Notes: generated from the sequence alone by a model not told the origin. 64,000 bases of DNA from Fibrobacter sp. (GCA_024399035.1 JAKSID010000001.1:1-64000), one strand, 5' to 3'; positions 33,860-45,280 are shown, counted from the stretch's first letter. Made by a program: numbers and translations.

Positions 33860-35632
33860 TTACTTGTACATTCTCTCGATCTGCTCGGCGTACTTTTCTT
33901 CGGCAGCCTTGCGACGAATCTTGAGGGTCGGGGTAAGCAGGCCGGATTCAACGGAGAGGCTGTCGCCAATGAGGGTCCACTTGCGGATCTGTTCCCAATG
34001 GTTCAGCTTCTTGTTGATGCGCATAATGTGGCGCTGCAATGCTTCGTTGATGCGGGTAGATTCCATTGCCTTGTTGACGTCGAAATCGAACTTGTCGCGC
34101 TGCAAGAAACGGCGTGCGTTCACCGGGTTCAAGAAGATAAGCACAGAAGCGAACTTGCGGTCGTTAGCGATGACCAAGGCCTGTTCTACCAGCGGGTGGC
34201 GGCTGATTTCAAGTTCGATGGGGTTGGGGCTTACGTACTTGCCTGTGCTGGTCTTCAGCAATTCCTTGATTCGGCCGGTGAGGTGCAGGAATCCGTCTTC
34301 GTCGATGCTGCCCTGGTCGCCGGTTCTAAAGAATCCGTCGTCGGTAAAGCTTTCGCGGTTGGTCTCGGGCAGGTTGTGGTAGCCCTTGAAAACGCTGTCG
34401 CCCTTCACCTGGACTTCACTGTTTTCTCCGATGCGAACTTCCAAGTGGGGAAGGGGAATGCCTACGCTGCCGGGGCGTACGGAACCAGGCATGTTGACGC
34501 TAACCACAGGAGAGCATTCGGTAAGGCCGTAGCCTTCGCAAACCATGACGCCTACGTTCAGCAAAAAGCGGCAAATGGACTTGTTCAATGCGCCACCGCC
34601 AGAAACGATAATGCGGATTCGGCCGCCGATTGCGTCGCGCATCTTGCTGTAAACCAGCTTGTCGTAAATGCGCTTGCCGATGCTTGCTCGCTTGGTGGGG
34701 TCTTCGATCTTGGCCAACTTGATGGCGCGATTCAGGAGCCAGCGCTTGGGACCAAAGAGCTTGTCTGCGGCGCCGGTCATGCTTTCGTACATGCGTTCCA
34801 AAATGCGGGGCACCACCATCATCACGGTGGGGCGAACTTCCACCATCAGCTTGGAGGTGTTCTTCGGAGTATCGCCGAAGTAAACCTTGGTTCCGTTGAT
34901 GATGTAGAAATAAATAGTCATGCGTTCCAGTACGTGTGCCACCGGCAGGATCACCAAGGCCACGTCGGTCTTGCGATTCAAGTGGATGTAGTCGCGCTTA
35001 ATCACCTGGATCTGGCTCAGCATGTTGCGGTGAGTCAGTTCAACACCCTTGGGGCGACCGGTAGAGCCGCTGGTGTAGATAATACTGAACGGCATGTCCG
35101 GAGTGATGTTTTGAATCTGGGTGACCAACCACAGGGTGGACTTTTCGTCCTTAGACAAAGCTTCGCCTTCCTTAAGAAGGTCTTCCCAGTAAACGCCGTT
35201 GGCGGGCAGTTCAGACTTGGGATCGATGCAGATGACAGCCTTGAAACGGGGGAGGCTTTCTTTTAAAGGCTGGTCCAAATCCTTTACGTTGTTCAAAAGA
35301 AGAATCTGAACGTCGGAATCATCGCACTGGAAGTTGAAATTCTCGGAAGAGATGTTGGGGAACAGGGGAACAACCTTAGCGTGGTTGATCTGGGAGGCGA
35401 TATCGGCCATAATCCATTCGGGGCAGCTGTTTGCCACGATGCCGATGCTCTGACCCGGATTGATTCCGTGGTTCTTAAAAGCCAGCGCCAAAAAACGGGT
35501 CTTGTCGCGGAGGTAAGTTCTGGGGAAGTGTACCCATTGTTCGTTCTTACGGTGATACCATCCGGCAAAGTCCTCTCGTTCGCAATTAGAAAAGAAAAGA
35601 TGGACGAGAGAAGGAGTCTGTAGTGGTTCCAT
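33860..35632 (-). CDS. AMP-dependent long-chain fatty acid-CoA ligase
   Basis: 590 aa from ATG 35632, chosen for GGAGAA 6 nt upstream; an upstream in-frame start would add 15 basic residues. ANL-superfamily adenylate-forming enzyme: I-I-Y-T-S-G-S-T-G-R-P-K-G (P-loop), E-G-Y-G-L-T-E-C-S-P-V and F-F-R-T-G-D-Q-G-S-I-D-E-D-G, then the C-terminal G-R-I-K-E-L hinge. It fits the FadD15/FAA1-type ligases that activate fatty acids with ATP and CoA, probably recycling membrane fatty acids. Stands alone, divergent from the pectate lyase gene. Confidence 0.88.
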   Translation of the reverse strand: MEPLQTPSLVHLFFSNCEREDFAGWYHRKNEQWVHFPRTYLRDKTRFLALAFKNHGINPGQSIGIVANSCPEWIMADIASQINHAKVVPLFPNISSENFNFQCDDSDVQILLLNNVKDLDQPLKESLPRFKAVICIDPKSELPANGVYWEDLLKEGEALSKDEKSTLWLVTQIQNITPDMPFSIIYTSGSTGRPKGVELTHRNMLSQIQVIKRDYIHLNRKTDVALVILPVAHVLERMTIYFYIINGTKVYFGDTPKNTSKLMVEVRPTVMMVVPRILERMYESMTGAADKLFGPKRWLLNRAIKLAKIEDPTKRASIGKRIYDKLVYSKMRDAIGGRIRIIVSGGGALNKSICRFLLNVGVMVCEGYGLTECSPVVSVNMPGSVRPGSVGIPLPHLEVRIGENSEVQVKGDSVFKGYHNLPETNRESFTDDGFFRTGDQGSIDEDGFLHLTGRIKELLKTSTGKYVSPNPIELEISRHPLVEQALVIANDRKFASVLIFLNPVNARRFLQRDKFDFDVNKAMESTRINEALQRHIMRINKKLNHWEQIRKWTLIGDSLSVESGLLTPTLKIRRKAAEEKYAEQIERMYK

Positions 35633-35718
35633 TAAAATTCTCCGAATTTCGGACTTTGTTTGTTTTTTCCGATACAAGATAGCTTAAAAATGCTACAAAA
35701 GTGGAACTTTTTACCAAA

Positions 35719-35734
35719 GTGAGTATTAAGTCAC
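35719..35734. promoter_or_regulatory. dyad between acyl-CoA ligase and pectate lyase genes
   Basis: GTGA-N8-TCAC. It has the half-sites of a CRP-like site, but the spacer is 8 rather than 6 nt, so identity is doubtful. Confidence 0.25.
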
Positions 35735-35861
35735 AAGAATAAAAGTTTTGATTTTTGGTCTGGACAGAAATTTTGAGAACTTTTTGGAAATTTTGAGAAC
35801 ATTTTAATGTGGTGAAGTCTGGTTAAATTGTGAAAAACTTGAAAATATTAGAAAAATATGC

Positions 35862-35892
35862 TTGACTTTTTGAGAAAACGGGTTTATATTTG
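35862..35892 (+). promoter_or_regulatory. promoter of the pectate lyase gene
   Basis: TTGACT (35862-35867), 17 nt, TATATT (35885-35890, in TATATTTG). Near-consensus sigma-70-type spacing. It predicts a leader of about 65 nt before ATG 35961. Confidence 0.75.
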
Positions 35893-35960
35893 AGAAAGAA
35901 AATGAGAACAAATGGCCGTGGCCGGTTCTTATGGTGTTTTAAACAAAGTAGGGATGTATT

Positions 35961-38486
35961 ATGAACTTCGTTAAATCCGCTCTCGTGGCTGCAGCTTCCT
36001 TCGGTTTGGTGTCCGTTGCTTCTGCAGCAGTGACCGTTAACAAGGCTGAAGGCTGGTTGGAATCCGCTTACATTGAATGGGCTCCCGTTTCTGGCGCCTC
36101 CAGCTACAACGTCTATGCAGACGGCAACAAGATCGACAATCAGCTGATCCGCAGCTACGGCTCCTACATGCGTGCGGACGTGGTTGGCCTTAAGGCCGGC
36201 TCCCACACCCTGAAGGTGGAAGCAAGCAACGGCGAAACCTCCGCCGAAAAGACCGTGACCGTCAAGGCTCACGATCGCGCAGGCTTTGCTTTCAGTAACA
36301 ACCGCGTTCCCGGCGCTTACAATGCCGATGGCACCCTCAAGAGCGGTGCAGTGATCATCTACGTTTCCAACAATACCAAGAACAAGGTGACTGCCGACGT
36401 GGTGACCAATTCCAAGGGCACAAAGACTTCTTGCCTTAGCTTCCAGGGTATTCTGAACTGCATGAAAAAGGGCTACGAAACCCGCCCCTTCGACTTCCGC
36501 TTTATCGGTAACGTGACTGACTCCGATTCCTTGGTTGCGGGCGACATGCTTATTGACTTGGGCTCCTCCGAGAACTCCTACGTTACTGTGGAAGGTATCG
36601 GTGAAGACGCTACCGCTAATGGCTGGGGTATCCGCATTAAGAACGCCCAGAACGTTGAAGTTCGCAACATGGGCATCATGAATGTGAATAGCTCCGAAGG
36701 CGATAACATCGGCCTTCAGCAGAACGATCAGCACATCTGGATTCATAACAATGACTTCTTCTACGGTGATGCCGGTTCCGACGCCGACCAGGTCAAGGGC
36801 GATGGCGCCTTGGACTGCAAAAAGTCTACCTATGTAACCTTCAGTTACAACCACTTCTTCGATAACGGCAAGTCCAATTTGCTGGGTCTTTCCGAAGCTA
36901 CTACCGAAGGCCTCTACATCACTTATCATCACAACTGGTACGACCATTCCGATAGCCGTCATCCTCGCGTTCGTTACTACAGCGCTCACGTTTACAACAA
37001 CTACTACGATGGCAATGCCAAGTACGGTGCAGGCTCTACCTTGGGCTCCTCCGTATTTATGGAAAGCAACTACTTCCGTAACTGCAAGTTCCCCATGCTC
37101 ACTTCTATGCAGGGCTCTGACCTTTACGCAGGCACCACCACCAGCACCACCGATAACGCAACCTTCAGTAAGGAAGCCGGCGGTACTATCAAGGCTTACA
37201 ACAACAAGTTCGCAGAAGGCGGAACCTTCATTGCCTATGGCGCAACCACTTATCGCTTGAAGGGTGTAGACGGAACTTCCGTTGGCTCCATCGATACCAA
37301 GACTGACTTTGACGCCTATGTGGTAAGCTCCCGCAACGAACAGGTTCCTGCAACCGTTGTTTCTAAGTCCGGCAGCAACAAGTACAATAACTTCGACGTG
37401 AATTCTTCTATCATGTATTCTTACACCGCCGACGCTCCGGATGTTGCAAAGACTAACGTGATGACTTACGCAGGCCGCATTAACGGTGGTGATTTCAAGT
37501 GGGAATTTACTAGCGCTGACGACGAACTTTACGCTGTGAATCAGCCCCTGAAGAACAAGCTGGTTGCTTATACCGGTAGCCTCAAGTCCATCCAGGGCGA
37601 TGGCGACATCACTCCGATTATCACTCCGACTGTTTCTAGCAGCTCCGTTGCAAGCTCCAGTTCCGCAAAGTCCAGCTCCAGCGTTGCTTCTAGCTCCAGT
37701 GTAAAGCCGACCTCCTCCAGTTCCGTAGGCGGCAATGCAGGCTCCATCGACGGCGATATCGTTCACAACTTCACCGAAGATGGCGTTGAAAGCAGCGTAT
37801 TTGAAATCACTGGTACTCTTTCTACCAGCAAGGGCGACGTAAGCTACGGTGGCGAAACTCTTTCCCGCTGCCTTAAGATGGAATCTTCTACCAACGTTGC
37901 TTTCTCTCTTTCCAAGGCCGGAACTATGACCCTGGTCTTTAACGGAGATTTTGCTGGCGCAATCAAGATTGACGGCGAAAAGGTGACTGCCGCAAACGGC
38001 GTCGTGACTGTGGATCTTGCCGCAGGCTCCCACACCATTACCAAGGGCGACGTGGCCAACCTTTACCTGATTGTCATCAAGCTTTCCGGTGGTGCGGAAG
38101 TTTCCTCCTCCAGCTCCAGCGTGGTGAATCCGCCTTCTAGCTCCAGTTCTGTGGATGGCGGCGAAAGTTCCTCCAGCAGCGAAGTCGGTGGCAAGGATGA
38201 ACCGGCCTCTTCCAGCAGCGAAAATGGCGACAAGCAGGGTTTCTCTGCCTCTGTGGCCGGCAATGCAAAGGCTCTGTTCTACAATGCCCGCGACTGCCGC
38301 CTGGAAATTGGCGCCGAAAACCTCCGCCGCCTGGACGTGGTCCACATGAACGGCCGCAAGGTCTCCCTGGGTGTTGCTTCTGGAGTAAATTCCAGCTACG
38401 ATCTCGGTAGCCTCCAGCCGGGCGTTTATCTGGTTCGCGCCGTGTTCGGAAACCAGGTCATAACTCAGAAAATCGTGAAAAAGTAG
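35961..38486 (+). CDS. secreted pectate lyase, PL1 family, multidomain
   Basis: 841 aa. Signal peptide ending S-V-A-S-A-A. An N-terminal FN3-like domain (about 25-108) precedes the right-handed beta-helix (about 110-440). The PL1 hallmark Y-H-H-N-W-Y-D-H-S-D-S-R-H-P-R-V-R-Y contains the catalytic Arg, and W-I-H-N-N-D-F-F...D-A-D-Q-V-K-G-D-G-A-L-D has the Ca-binding Asp residues. A serine linker (about 555-595), a small beta domain (about 600-715) that may be a CBM, a second serine linker and the shared C-terminal module ending P-G-V-Y-L-V-R-A...I-T-Q-K-I-V-K-K follow. Cleaves de-esterified homogalacturonan by beta-elimination outside the cell. Confidence 0.93.
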   Translation: MNFVKSALVAAASFGLVSVASAAVTVNKAEGWLESAYIEWAPVSGASSYNVYADGNKIDNQLIRSYGSYMRADVVGLKAGSHTLKVEASNGETSAEKTVTVKAHDRAGFAFSNNRVPGAYNADGTLKSGAVIIYVSNNTKNKVTADVVTNSKGTKTSCLSFQGILNCMKKGYETRPFDFRFIGNVTDSDSLVAGDMLIDLGSSENSYVTVEGIGEDATANGWGIRIKNAQNVEVRNMGIMNVNSSEGDNIGLQQNDQHIWIHNNDFFYGDAGSDADQVKGDGALDCKKSTYVTFSYNHFFDNGKSNLLGLSEATTEGLYITYHHNWYDHSDSRHPRVRYYSAHVYNNYYDGNAKYGAGSTLGSSVFMESNYFRNCKFPMLTSMQGSDLYAGTTTSTTDNATFSKEAGGTIKAYNNKFAEGGTFIAYGATTYRLKGVDGTSVGSIDTKTDFDAYVVSSRNEQVPATVVSKSGSNKYNNFDVNSSIMYSYTADAPDVAKTNVMTYAGRINGGDFKWEFTSADDELYAVNQPLKNKLVAYTGSLKSIQGDGDITPIITPTVSSSSVASSSSAKSSSSVASSSSVKPTSSSSVGGNAGSIDGDIVHNFTEDGVESSVFEITGTLSTSKGDVSYGGETLSRCLKMESSTNVAFSLSKAGTMTLVFNGDFAGAIKIDGEKVTAANGVVTVDLAAGSHTITKGDVANLYLIVIKLSGGAEVSSSSSSVVNPPSSSSSVDGGESSSSSEVGGKDEPASSSSENGDKQGFSASVAGNAKALFYNARDCRLEIGAENLRRLDVVHMNGRKVSLGVASGVNSSYDLGSLQPGVYLVRAVFGNQVITQKIVKK

Positions 38487-38503
38487 ACTCGTTTAGATTT
38501 AGG

Positions 38504-38603
38504 TCCCGGGCTCGCCCCGGTCAATAAAAGAATGTCATCCCGGGCTCGCCCCGGTCAATAAAAGAATGTCATCCCGGGCTTGACCCGGGATCTCTTTTTT
38601 TTA
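38504..38603. repeat. REP-like cluster, 34-bp unit in tandem
   Basis: Two perfect 34-bp copies (38504-38537, 38538-38571) of a unit starting TCCCGGGCTCGCCCCGG and ending GAATGTCA, then a third, more symmetrical copy TCCCGGG-CTTGA-CCCGGGA (38572-38590) followed by TCTC and a T-run. The last copy can serve as the pectate lyase terminator. Confidence 0.85.
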
Positions 38604-38785
38604 CGAGATCCGCGGTGATTTATGAAATTCCTTGTAAAAATCTGTTATCGAAATCGCGTTTTTTGCGTGTTCTCGCTGGTTTTCCAAATAGTTACATCTA
38701 TATGGAAAACTCTAAGCTATTTTTACGCCGGGTAATTTGGGAAATTTCCACGGGATTGGAAAAAACACCTACTATGAGGATGTAC

Positions 38786-41458
38786 ATGAAGAAACTTATT
38801 CTCGGTCTGACTCTGGCTGCTGCAACTTCTGCAATGGCCGTGAGTGCAACTCGTATCGGCCCTGTCAGCACCTACGGTGAATTGAAGGCCAATGGCGGTA
38901 AATTGTCTGGCTCTTGCCCCGCTTATGCAAATAAGGCTGTCCAGGTGAAGGGCATGAGCCTTTTCTGGAGCTCGGGTAACACCTATTCCACCGACTTCTA
39001 CTCTGAAAAGGGCATCAACCGCCTGGTTGACGATATGGGCGTTGAAGTGGTCCGCTTTGCAATGGGTGCAGCTGATGATAAGTTCAACAGCTCTGGCCGT
39101 TCTTACACTACCGGTGGTGAAGGCTTCCAGAAGGCTTTGCTCAAGTCCGTGGTTAACGCCGCTATTGAAAAGGACATTTACGTCATTATCGACTGGCATA
39201 TTGAAAGCTCTACCGGTTTTACCGATGACGCTGTAAGCTTCTTTGAATATGCCGCTAAGGAATACGGTTCCTACAACAATGTGATTTTTGAAATTTGGAA
39301 CGAACCTACCGGTGACATGGGAACTGTTAAGTCACACGCAGACCGCGTGATTCCCGCAATCCGTAAGTACTCTGACAACCTGATCCTCGTGGGTAGCCCG
39401 GGATGGTCCAGCCAGCCCGATGCTTGTGCTAATGCTGGTATTTCTGATAAGAACTACGGCTGTACGCTCCACTTCTACGCTGCATCCCACTACATGGGTG
39501 GCTACGACAAGGCTGCAGAAACCGCAATGAGCAAGGGTGTTCCTGTGTTCGCAACGGAATGGGGTACCGTTAATGCCAATGGCGATGGCCAGCCTGATGA
39601 AAATTCCAGTAACCAGTGGATCCAGTGGATGGCTCAGAAGGGCGTTTCCTGGACAAACTGGAACGCTTCTGCCATGAGCGAAACTTCCGCAGCTTTCGCC
39701 AATGCTTCTTTTGACAATGGCTTCACCTACACCAATTCTGGTAAGTATGTCAAGAGCAAGTTGGGTGGTGCAACCTACAGCGATTGTGGCCTCCAGAATG
39801 GTAATGCCAGCGCAAGTTCTGGTTTCTCTACCGGTATTGCCAACGGCACCAAGACTTCCATGATCGATGATATGGAAGACGGCGACCGTTACAACTACAT
39901 CGGTGGTGCATGGAGCGCTATCGAAGACCAGGAAAATGGTGGTGCTACCACGATTTCCAACAGCAAGATTACCGATGACTTCGGTAAGGAAACCTACAAT
40001 GTTATCTATCCTTCTGATGGTGGCAAGAATACTTCCAAGTACATGGCTGCCCTTAAGGATGTGAAGATTGGTAAGGGTTCTCTTTCCTATGGTCCCTACA
40101 CTGCTCTTATCTTGAACCTTAAGAAGGATACTACGGTTTATGCTGATTTTGCAAACTGCAAGACCATCAAGTATAAGTATAAGGGTGCTAGCCATAACTT
40201 CCGTATCGAAACTACCGACGTTACTGACTATAACTATCATCGCGTGAATAAGGATGCTTCCGGAGATTGGAAGGAAGTTGAAATCACCATCGATATGTTG
40301 AAGCAGGAAACTTGGGGTAACGACGCTGCTCCTCAGAAGGCAATCAACCTGGCTCATGCAAACCGTATTGCTTGGGAAATCAAGGGCCTTGAAAAAATTC
40401 CGGATGATCAGAACCAGCCCAAGTATCCGTATCTCTACGTGGACGATGTTAGCTGCGATGGTCTCTCCTTCACTGCAAGCACCGAAGGTGCAAGCGCTCA
40501 GCCCGCATCTAGCTCTTCCGTTGTGACTGGAAAGTCCTCCTCTAGCTCTGTTGTTGCTTCTTCCAGCTCTGTGGTTCCGGCATCCTCTGCTTCCGTTAAG
40601 ACTCTCATCCTCATTGACGATGTTGAAGATGGTGACGAAGTTCTGAAGACTACCGGTACTTGGTACGCTTATACCGACAACGGCTCTAAGGGCCAGTCCT
40701 CTTTCACCAATGCTTATGATGCAACCCTCGGTGGCTACGTTGTTACCTTCCCGGGTACAACCGATCCGACTAACGGTACTCAGGGTTTTGTTGGCCTTAC
40801 AGGCATTGTTTGGAACCAGGGCCAGTATACTGAAGCTCCGTTCGTAGCTATTGGCTTTAACGTAAAGGCTGATACCCTTTTGGGTCTCGATATGAGCCAG
40901 TGCTCCGGCATTTCCTATCGCTATAAGGGTGCTGAACATCTCTTCAAGGTTCAGGATGGCAATGTAACAGACTGGGCATTCCATGAATCTCTCCAGTATG
41001 ATTCTGAAAATTGGAAAACTGTCGTTCTTGAATGGGACGAAATTGCTCAGCCGACTTGGACCCAGGATCCTAAGGATCTGGACAAGACCTCCATCAAGAA
41101 GATGTCTTGGGACGTAGTTGGCTACAAGGGCTTTGACATTCAGCCGAAGTACAACTACCTCTATGTTGATGACGTCGTTTGCTTTGTCAAGGACCAGCAG
41201 TCCATCAAGGCTAGCGTTGCTGTCGCAAGCTCCATCAAGATCTCCGCTCAGGGCACCAACCTCAATGTTACCATTGCTAAGGCTGGCATGACTCGCGTTC
41301 AGGTCTTCGACATGATGGGTCACGTTGTTGCTAACATCAGCGAAAACATGACTGCCGGTACTCATCAGGTTTCTCTCGACAACCTGAGCCGTGGCAACTA
41401 CATGGTTCGCGTGATGAGCGGTAGCGAAGTCAAGACTTCTCGCATTGCAATAAAGTAA
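38786..41458 (+). CDS. GH5 endoglucanase with two CBM11-like domains
   Basis: 890 aa from ATG 38786 (GAGGA 5 nt upstream, followed by the signal peptide M-K-K-L-I-L-G...A-M-A). The GH5 barrel (about 25-330) has R90 in V-V-R-F, D-W-H138, acid/base E173 in F-E-I-W-N-E-P, H229, Y231 and nucleophile E258 in F-A-T-E-W-G-T; the pattern fits subfamily 2 endo-beta-1,4-glucanases. Two related modules follow (about 365-590 and 620-800), both starting I-D-D-x-E-D-G-D and ending Y-L-Y-V-D-D-V-x-C, resembling CBM11/CBM30 binding domains. A serine linker separates them, and the shared C-terminal module ends G-N-Y-M-V-R-V...S-R-I-A-I-K. A duplicated binding domain suits attachment to mixed glucans or cellulose. 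Confidence 0.9.
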   Translation: MKKLILGLTLAAATSAMAVSATRIGPVSTYGELKANGGKLSGSCPAYANKAVQVKGMSLFWSSGNTYSTDFYSEKGINRLVDDMGVEVVRFAMGAADDKFNSSGRSYTTGGEGFQKALLKSVVNAAIEKDIYVIIDWHIESSTGFTDDAVSFFEYAAKEYGSYNNVIFEIWNEPTGDMGTVKSHADRVIPAIRKYSDNLILVGSPGWSSQPDACANAGISDKNYGCTLHFYAASHYMGGYDKAAETAMSKGVPVFATEWGTVNANGDGQPDENSSNQWIQWMAQKGVSWTNWNASAMSETSAAFANASFDNGFTYTNSGKYVKSKLGGATYSDCGLQNGNASASSGFSTGIANGTKTSMIDDMEDGDRYNYIGGAWSAIEDQENGGATTISNSKITDDFGKETYNVIYPSDGGKNTSKYMAALKDVKIGKGSLSYGPYTALILNLKKDTTVYADFANCKTIKYKYKGASHNFRIETTDVTDYNYHRVNKDASGDWKEVEITIDMLKQETWGNDAAPQKAINLAHANRIAWEIKGLEKIPDDQNQPKYPYLYVDDVSCDGLSFTASTEGASAQPASSSSVVTGKSSSSSVVASSSSVVPASSASVKTLILIDDVEDGDEVLKTTGTWYAYTDNGSKGQSSFTNAYDATLGGYVVTFPGTTDPTNGTQGFVGLTGIVWNQGQYTEAPFVAIGFNVKADTLLGLDMSQCSGISYRYKGAEHLFKVQDGNVTDWAFHESLQYDSENWKTVVLEWDEIAQPTWTQDPKDLDKTSIKKMSWDVVGYKGFDIQPKYNYLYVDDVVCFVKDQQSIKASVAVASSIKISAQGTNLNVTIAKAGMTRVQVFDMMGHVVANISENMTAGTHQVSLDNLSRGNYMVRVMSGSEVKTSRIAIK

Positions 41459-41470
41459 TGTCGGCTTGTC

Positions 41471-41491
41471 ATCCCGGCCTTGAGCCGGGAT
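41471..41491. repeat. REP-like palindrome
   Basis: ATCCCGGC-CTTGA-GCCGGGAT preceded by TTGTC and followed by CTCCC, 12 nt after the GH5 stop. Same family as the copies near 125, 38504 and 57570. Confidence 0.8.
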
Positions 41492-41510
41492 CTCCCGAAC
41501 TTTAGAAACT

Positions 41511-41587
41511 AAAAAATCCCTCGGCTTGGTGGCCGGGGGATTTTTTTGCAAAAAAAAAGTCCTCGGGGTTACCTCGAGGACTTTTAT
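41511..41587. terminator. two back-to-back terminators, GH5 and tgt
   Basis: First hairpin ATCCC-T-CGGC / GCCGGGGGAT with seven T (plus strand, for the GH5 gene). Second hairpin AGTCCTCG / CGAGGACT (41558-41582) with eight A on its left, which reads as a T-run for tgt on the minus strand. Confidence 0.8.
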
Positions 41588-41605
41588 ACTTGATTTAGGC
41601 TTCGA

Positions 41606-42844
<1,239 letters not shown>

Positions 42845-42881
42845 TTATCCATGGCACTTGATTTCCGTCATGATTTTTTCT

Positions 42882-42893
42882 CCATATATATGG
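42882..42893. promoter_or_regulatory. CCATATATATGG palindrome upstream of GH43 gene
   Basis: A 12-bp perfect palindrome 55 nt before the GH43 start; its TATATA half with the following TGGATATG could hold a -10 box. Operator or promoter role is inferred. Confidence 0.35.
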
Positions 42894-42947
42894 ATATGTT
42901 TAGGATGGGTGAGTTCGCACGTTGCGAATAACCCAATGGAGTGATGT

Positions 42948-45257
42948 ATGAAAAAGACAATTAAGGGCTGTCTTGTCCTTACTGCTGCTTTTGGGCTGGG
43001 TACTTCTGCTTTTGCGGATAATCCGATTTCAAGTTATCATTATCTGGCAGACCCTTCTGCTGCCGCTGATGACTCTACCTTTTACATTTTGACCGATGTC
43101 GACGACTATAACAACCAGACCAACTGGAACTACGACATTATCGGTCTTTACGCCTTTTCTTCCAAGGATATGAAGAACTGGACCGATCACGGCATGATCT
43201 TTAGGAGCAAGCGTGAATTCGGTACCTATCCTAACAATACCTGGGCTTCTGGCATTGCCGTGAAGAACGGTAGAATCTTTATTGTGTACCCCGACGGCGC
43301 TAGCGGCGTGGGCATGATTACCGCTCCGGCTATCGATGGCCCTTATACTGACCCCATTATGGAGGCTTATGGTAAGCCGCGAATTGCCGGTGGTAATAGT
43401 TTCTTGGGTAACTGCGATGACATTGACCATTGCTTTGACCCGGGCATTTTATTCGATGACGATGGTACGGGCTATGTGATTTTCGGTGGTGGTTCTACTT
43501 CTTCTGTAAAGCGTCCCATTGGTAATAATTTTGACATTATCAAATTTACCGAAAATAATGGCAAGGTAACCTTGGACAAGAACTCTCTTACCCGAGTTCA
43601 GTTGCCCAATTCCTTTGAGGCTCCATATCTGCATAAGAGAAACGGTACTTATTATCTGAGTTTCAATAACAAAAGCCAGGTCATTGACTATGGTATGTCC
43701 AAGAATGTTATGGGCCCCTACACTTACGTAGGAGAAGTGATTCCTGGAATCTACAGCGTGCCCGACGCTCACAATGAGGGCGGTAACAATCATCAGGGCT
43801 TTGCAGAATTCCAGGGCAAATGGTACGCAGTTTACCACGACCGCCGTTTGGTGACTTCCAGCAATCATCCTGCTGCAACTACCCAGGCTGGCGTCCGTTC
43901 CGAAAATCCCAACTACGAAAACCACAGAAGCGTATCTATCGATGAACTGACCTGGAATGGCGACAAGATGAACAAATTGACCTTCACCCGTGAAGGACCT
44001 AAGCAGATCAGAAACTTCGACCCGTTTAACACCTACAAGGCTACCACTAGCTCCAAGCAGATGAACATCCGTAGCCGTACCGATTGGACCAAGGGGCAGC
44101 CGGTAAAGCATGTGTTGCTGCCTTTGACCAGCAGAAGCGAATCCTGGATCCGCGTTTCTGGTGTGGACTTCGGCAATGGCGCTGAAAACCTTCGCATCAA
44201 GGCTGCAAACGTTGGCTCCGACAACAAGGTTGAAATCCGCAAGGGTAGCGCAACTGGTACTTTGGCTGGTACTTGTACCTTGGCGAAGACTAGCAACAAC
44301 AAGGATTTTGTGGACAACGATTGTGCAATGTCTGGCTTGACTGGCGTTGTAGACCAGCTGTTCTTCGTGTTCAAGGGTTCCAGTGACTCCACTATGGGCC
44401 TTCTGGAATGGGAATTCCAGGGCCAGAAGCGTGAACCTGAACCCCAGACTGCTCACAACGATACCAAGACTCCTTGGGCTGTTCCGGGCGTTGTCCAGGC
44501 CGAAGACTTCGACGATCCGGGCTACGGCGCAGGTAATGATTCCTACTATGAAGATGATGCAGACAACCATTCTTGTACCGACTCTGGCAAGGAAGCTGAA
44601 TGCTCCAAGTATCGCGACGGCACTGGCGTTGACATCTACAAGAAGAGCGAAACCAAGCTTGTTGTTGGCTACATCAAGAATGGTGAATGGCTTGAATATT
44701 CTGTGAATGCTGCTGAAGCTGGCGATTACACCATGTACGTTGCTGCTGCTTCTAATGGCGGTGCAAGCTTTGTCGTGTCCGTCAATGGTACTGAAGCTGG
44801 TTCCGTTGAAGTTCCTGCTGCAACTGCCTCTGGTTCCGATGAACAGAACTTTGATGACTACAACAAGGTCAAAACCAATGTAACCCTGAAGGCTGGCGTG
44901 AATATCATCCGCATTACCGCTACCGCAGACTGGTTCGACCTCGATTACTTCAACCTGGTGAAGGGCAAGGATTCTGCTGATGACAACGCACTTGGCGAAG
45001 CCACTCCCGTTGTTCCTGCAGACACCTCTAAGACAGACACCGATCCTGCTGCAATTGGACTTTCTAACCTCCGTCTGGATATGACCACAGGCGCAGAATA
45101 CCATGTGTTCGATCTCCAGGGCCAAAAGGTCGGTACCGTTCGCTTTGATGGTACTGGCGCTGTTCAGGCTCTCAAGGCCGCCGGCTTTGCGAAGGGCGTT
45201 TACATGCTCAGACAGGTCAACGGCACCAATCAGATGATGGTGAGCACTAATAAGTAG
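42948..45257 (+). CDS. secreted GH43 enzyme with CBM6-like domains (tandem copy A)
   Basis: 769 aa, signal peptide ending S-A-F-A-D. GH43 propeller (about 25-330): general base D35 in L-A-D-P-S-A, C-F-D-P-G-I-L-F-D-D-D-G-T (pKa Asp) and F-E-A-P-Y-L-H-K with the acid Glu. Best guess xylosidase or arabinofuranosidase. Next a CBM6-like module with S-R-S-E-S-W-I-R-V-S-G-V-D-F-G and K-V-E-I-R-K-G-S (about 355-490), then a second, complete CBM6 (about 500-665) with N-G-E-W-L-E-Y and D-W-F-D-L-D-Y-F, and the shared C-terminal module. Closely related in every domain to the following gene, so the two arose by tandem duplication. Confidence 0.88.
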   Translation: MKKTIKGCLVLTAAFGLGTSAFADNPISSYHYLADPSAAADDSTFYILTDVDDYNNQTNWNYDIIGLYAFSSKDMKNWTDHGMIFRSKREFGTYPNNTWASGIAVKNGRIFIVYPDGASGVGMITAPAIDGPYTDPIMEAYGKPRIAGGNSFLGNCDDIDHCFDPGILFDDDGTGYVIFGGGSTSSVKRPIGNNFDIIKFTENNGKVTLDKNSLTRVQLPNSFEAPYLHKRNGTYYLSFNNKSQVIDYGMSKNVMGPYTYVGEVIPGIYSVPDAHNEGGNNHQGFAEFQGKWYAVYHDRRLVTSSNHPAATTQAGVRSENPNYENHRSVSIDELTWNGDKMNKLTFTREGPKQIRNFDPFNTYKATTSSKQMNIRSRTDWTKGQPVKHVLLPLTSRSESWIRVSGVDFGNGAENLRIKAANVGSDNKVEIRKGSATGTLAGTCTLAKTSNNKDFVDNDCAMSGLTGVVDQLFFVFKGSSDSTMGLLEWEFQGQKREPEPQTAHNDTKTPWAVPGVVQAEDFDDPGYGAGNDSYYEDDADNHSCTDSGKEAECSKYRDGTGVDIYKKSETKLVVGYIKNGEWLEYSVNAAEAGDYTMYVAAASNGGASFVVSVNGTEAGSVEVPAATASGSDEQNFDDYNKVKTNVTLKAGVNIIRITATADWFDLDYFNLVKGKDSADDNALGEATPVVPADTSKTDTDPAAIGLSNLRLDMTTGAEYHVFDLQGQKVGTVRFDGTGAVQALKAAGFAKGVYMLRQVNGTNQMMVSTNK

Positions 45258-45280
45258 ATAATCCCTCGCATTTAGCATAG

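Noticed and set aside
35823-38345. 840-codon minus-strand open frame over the pectate lyase gene
   Set aside because: Antisense to PL1 with signature motifs; the antisense product is a V/A/G-rich shadow.
36001-41200. Serine-codon repeats in linkers as DNA repeats of interest
   Set aside because: These are ordinary poly-serine linkers between domains of secreted enzymes; the DNA similarity follows from the protein.
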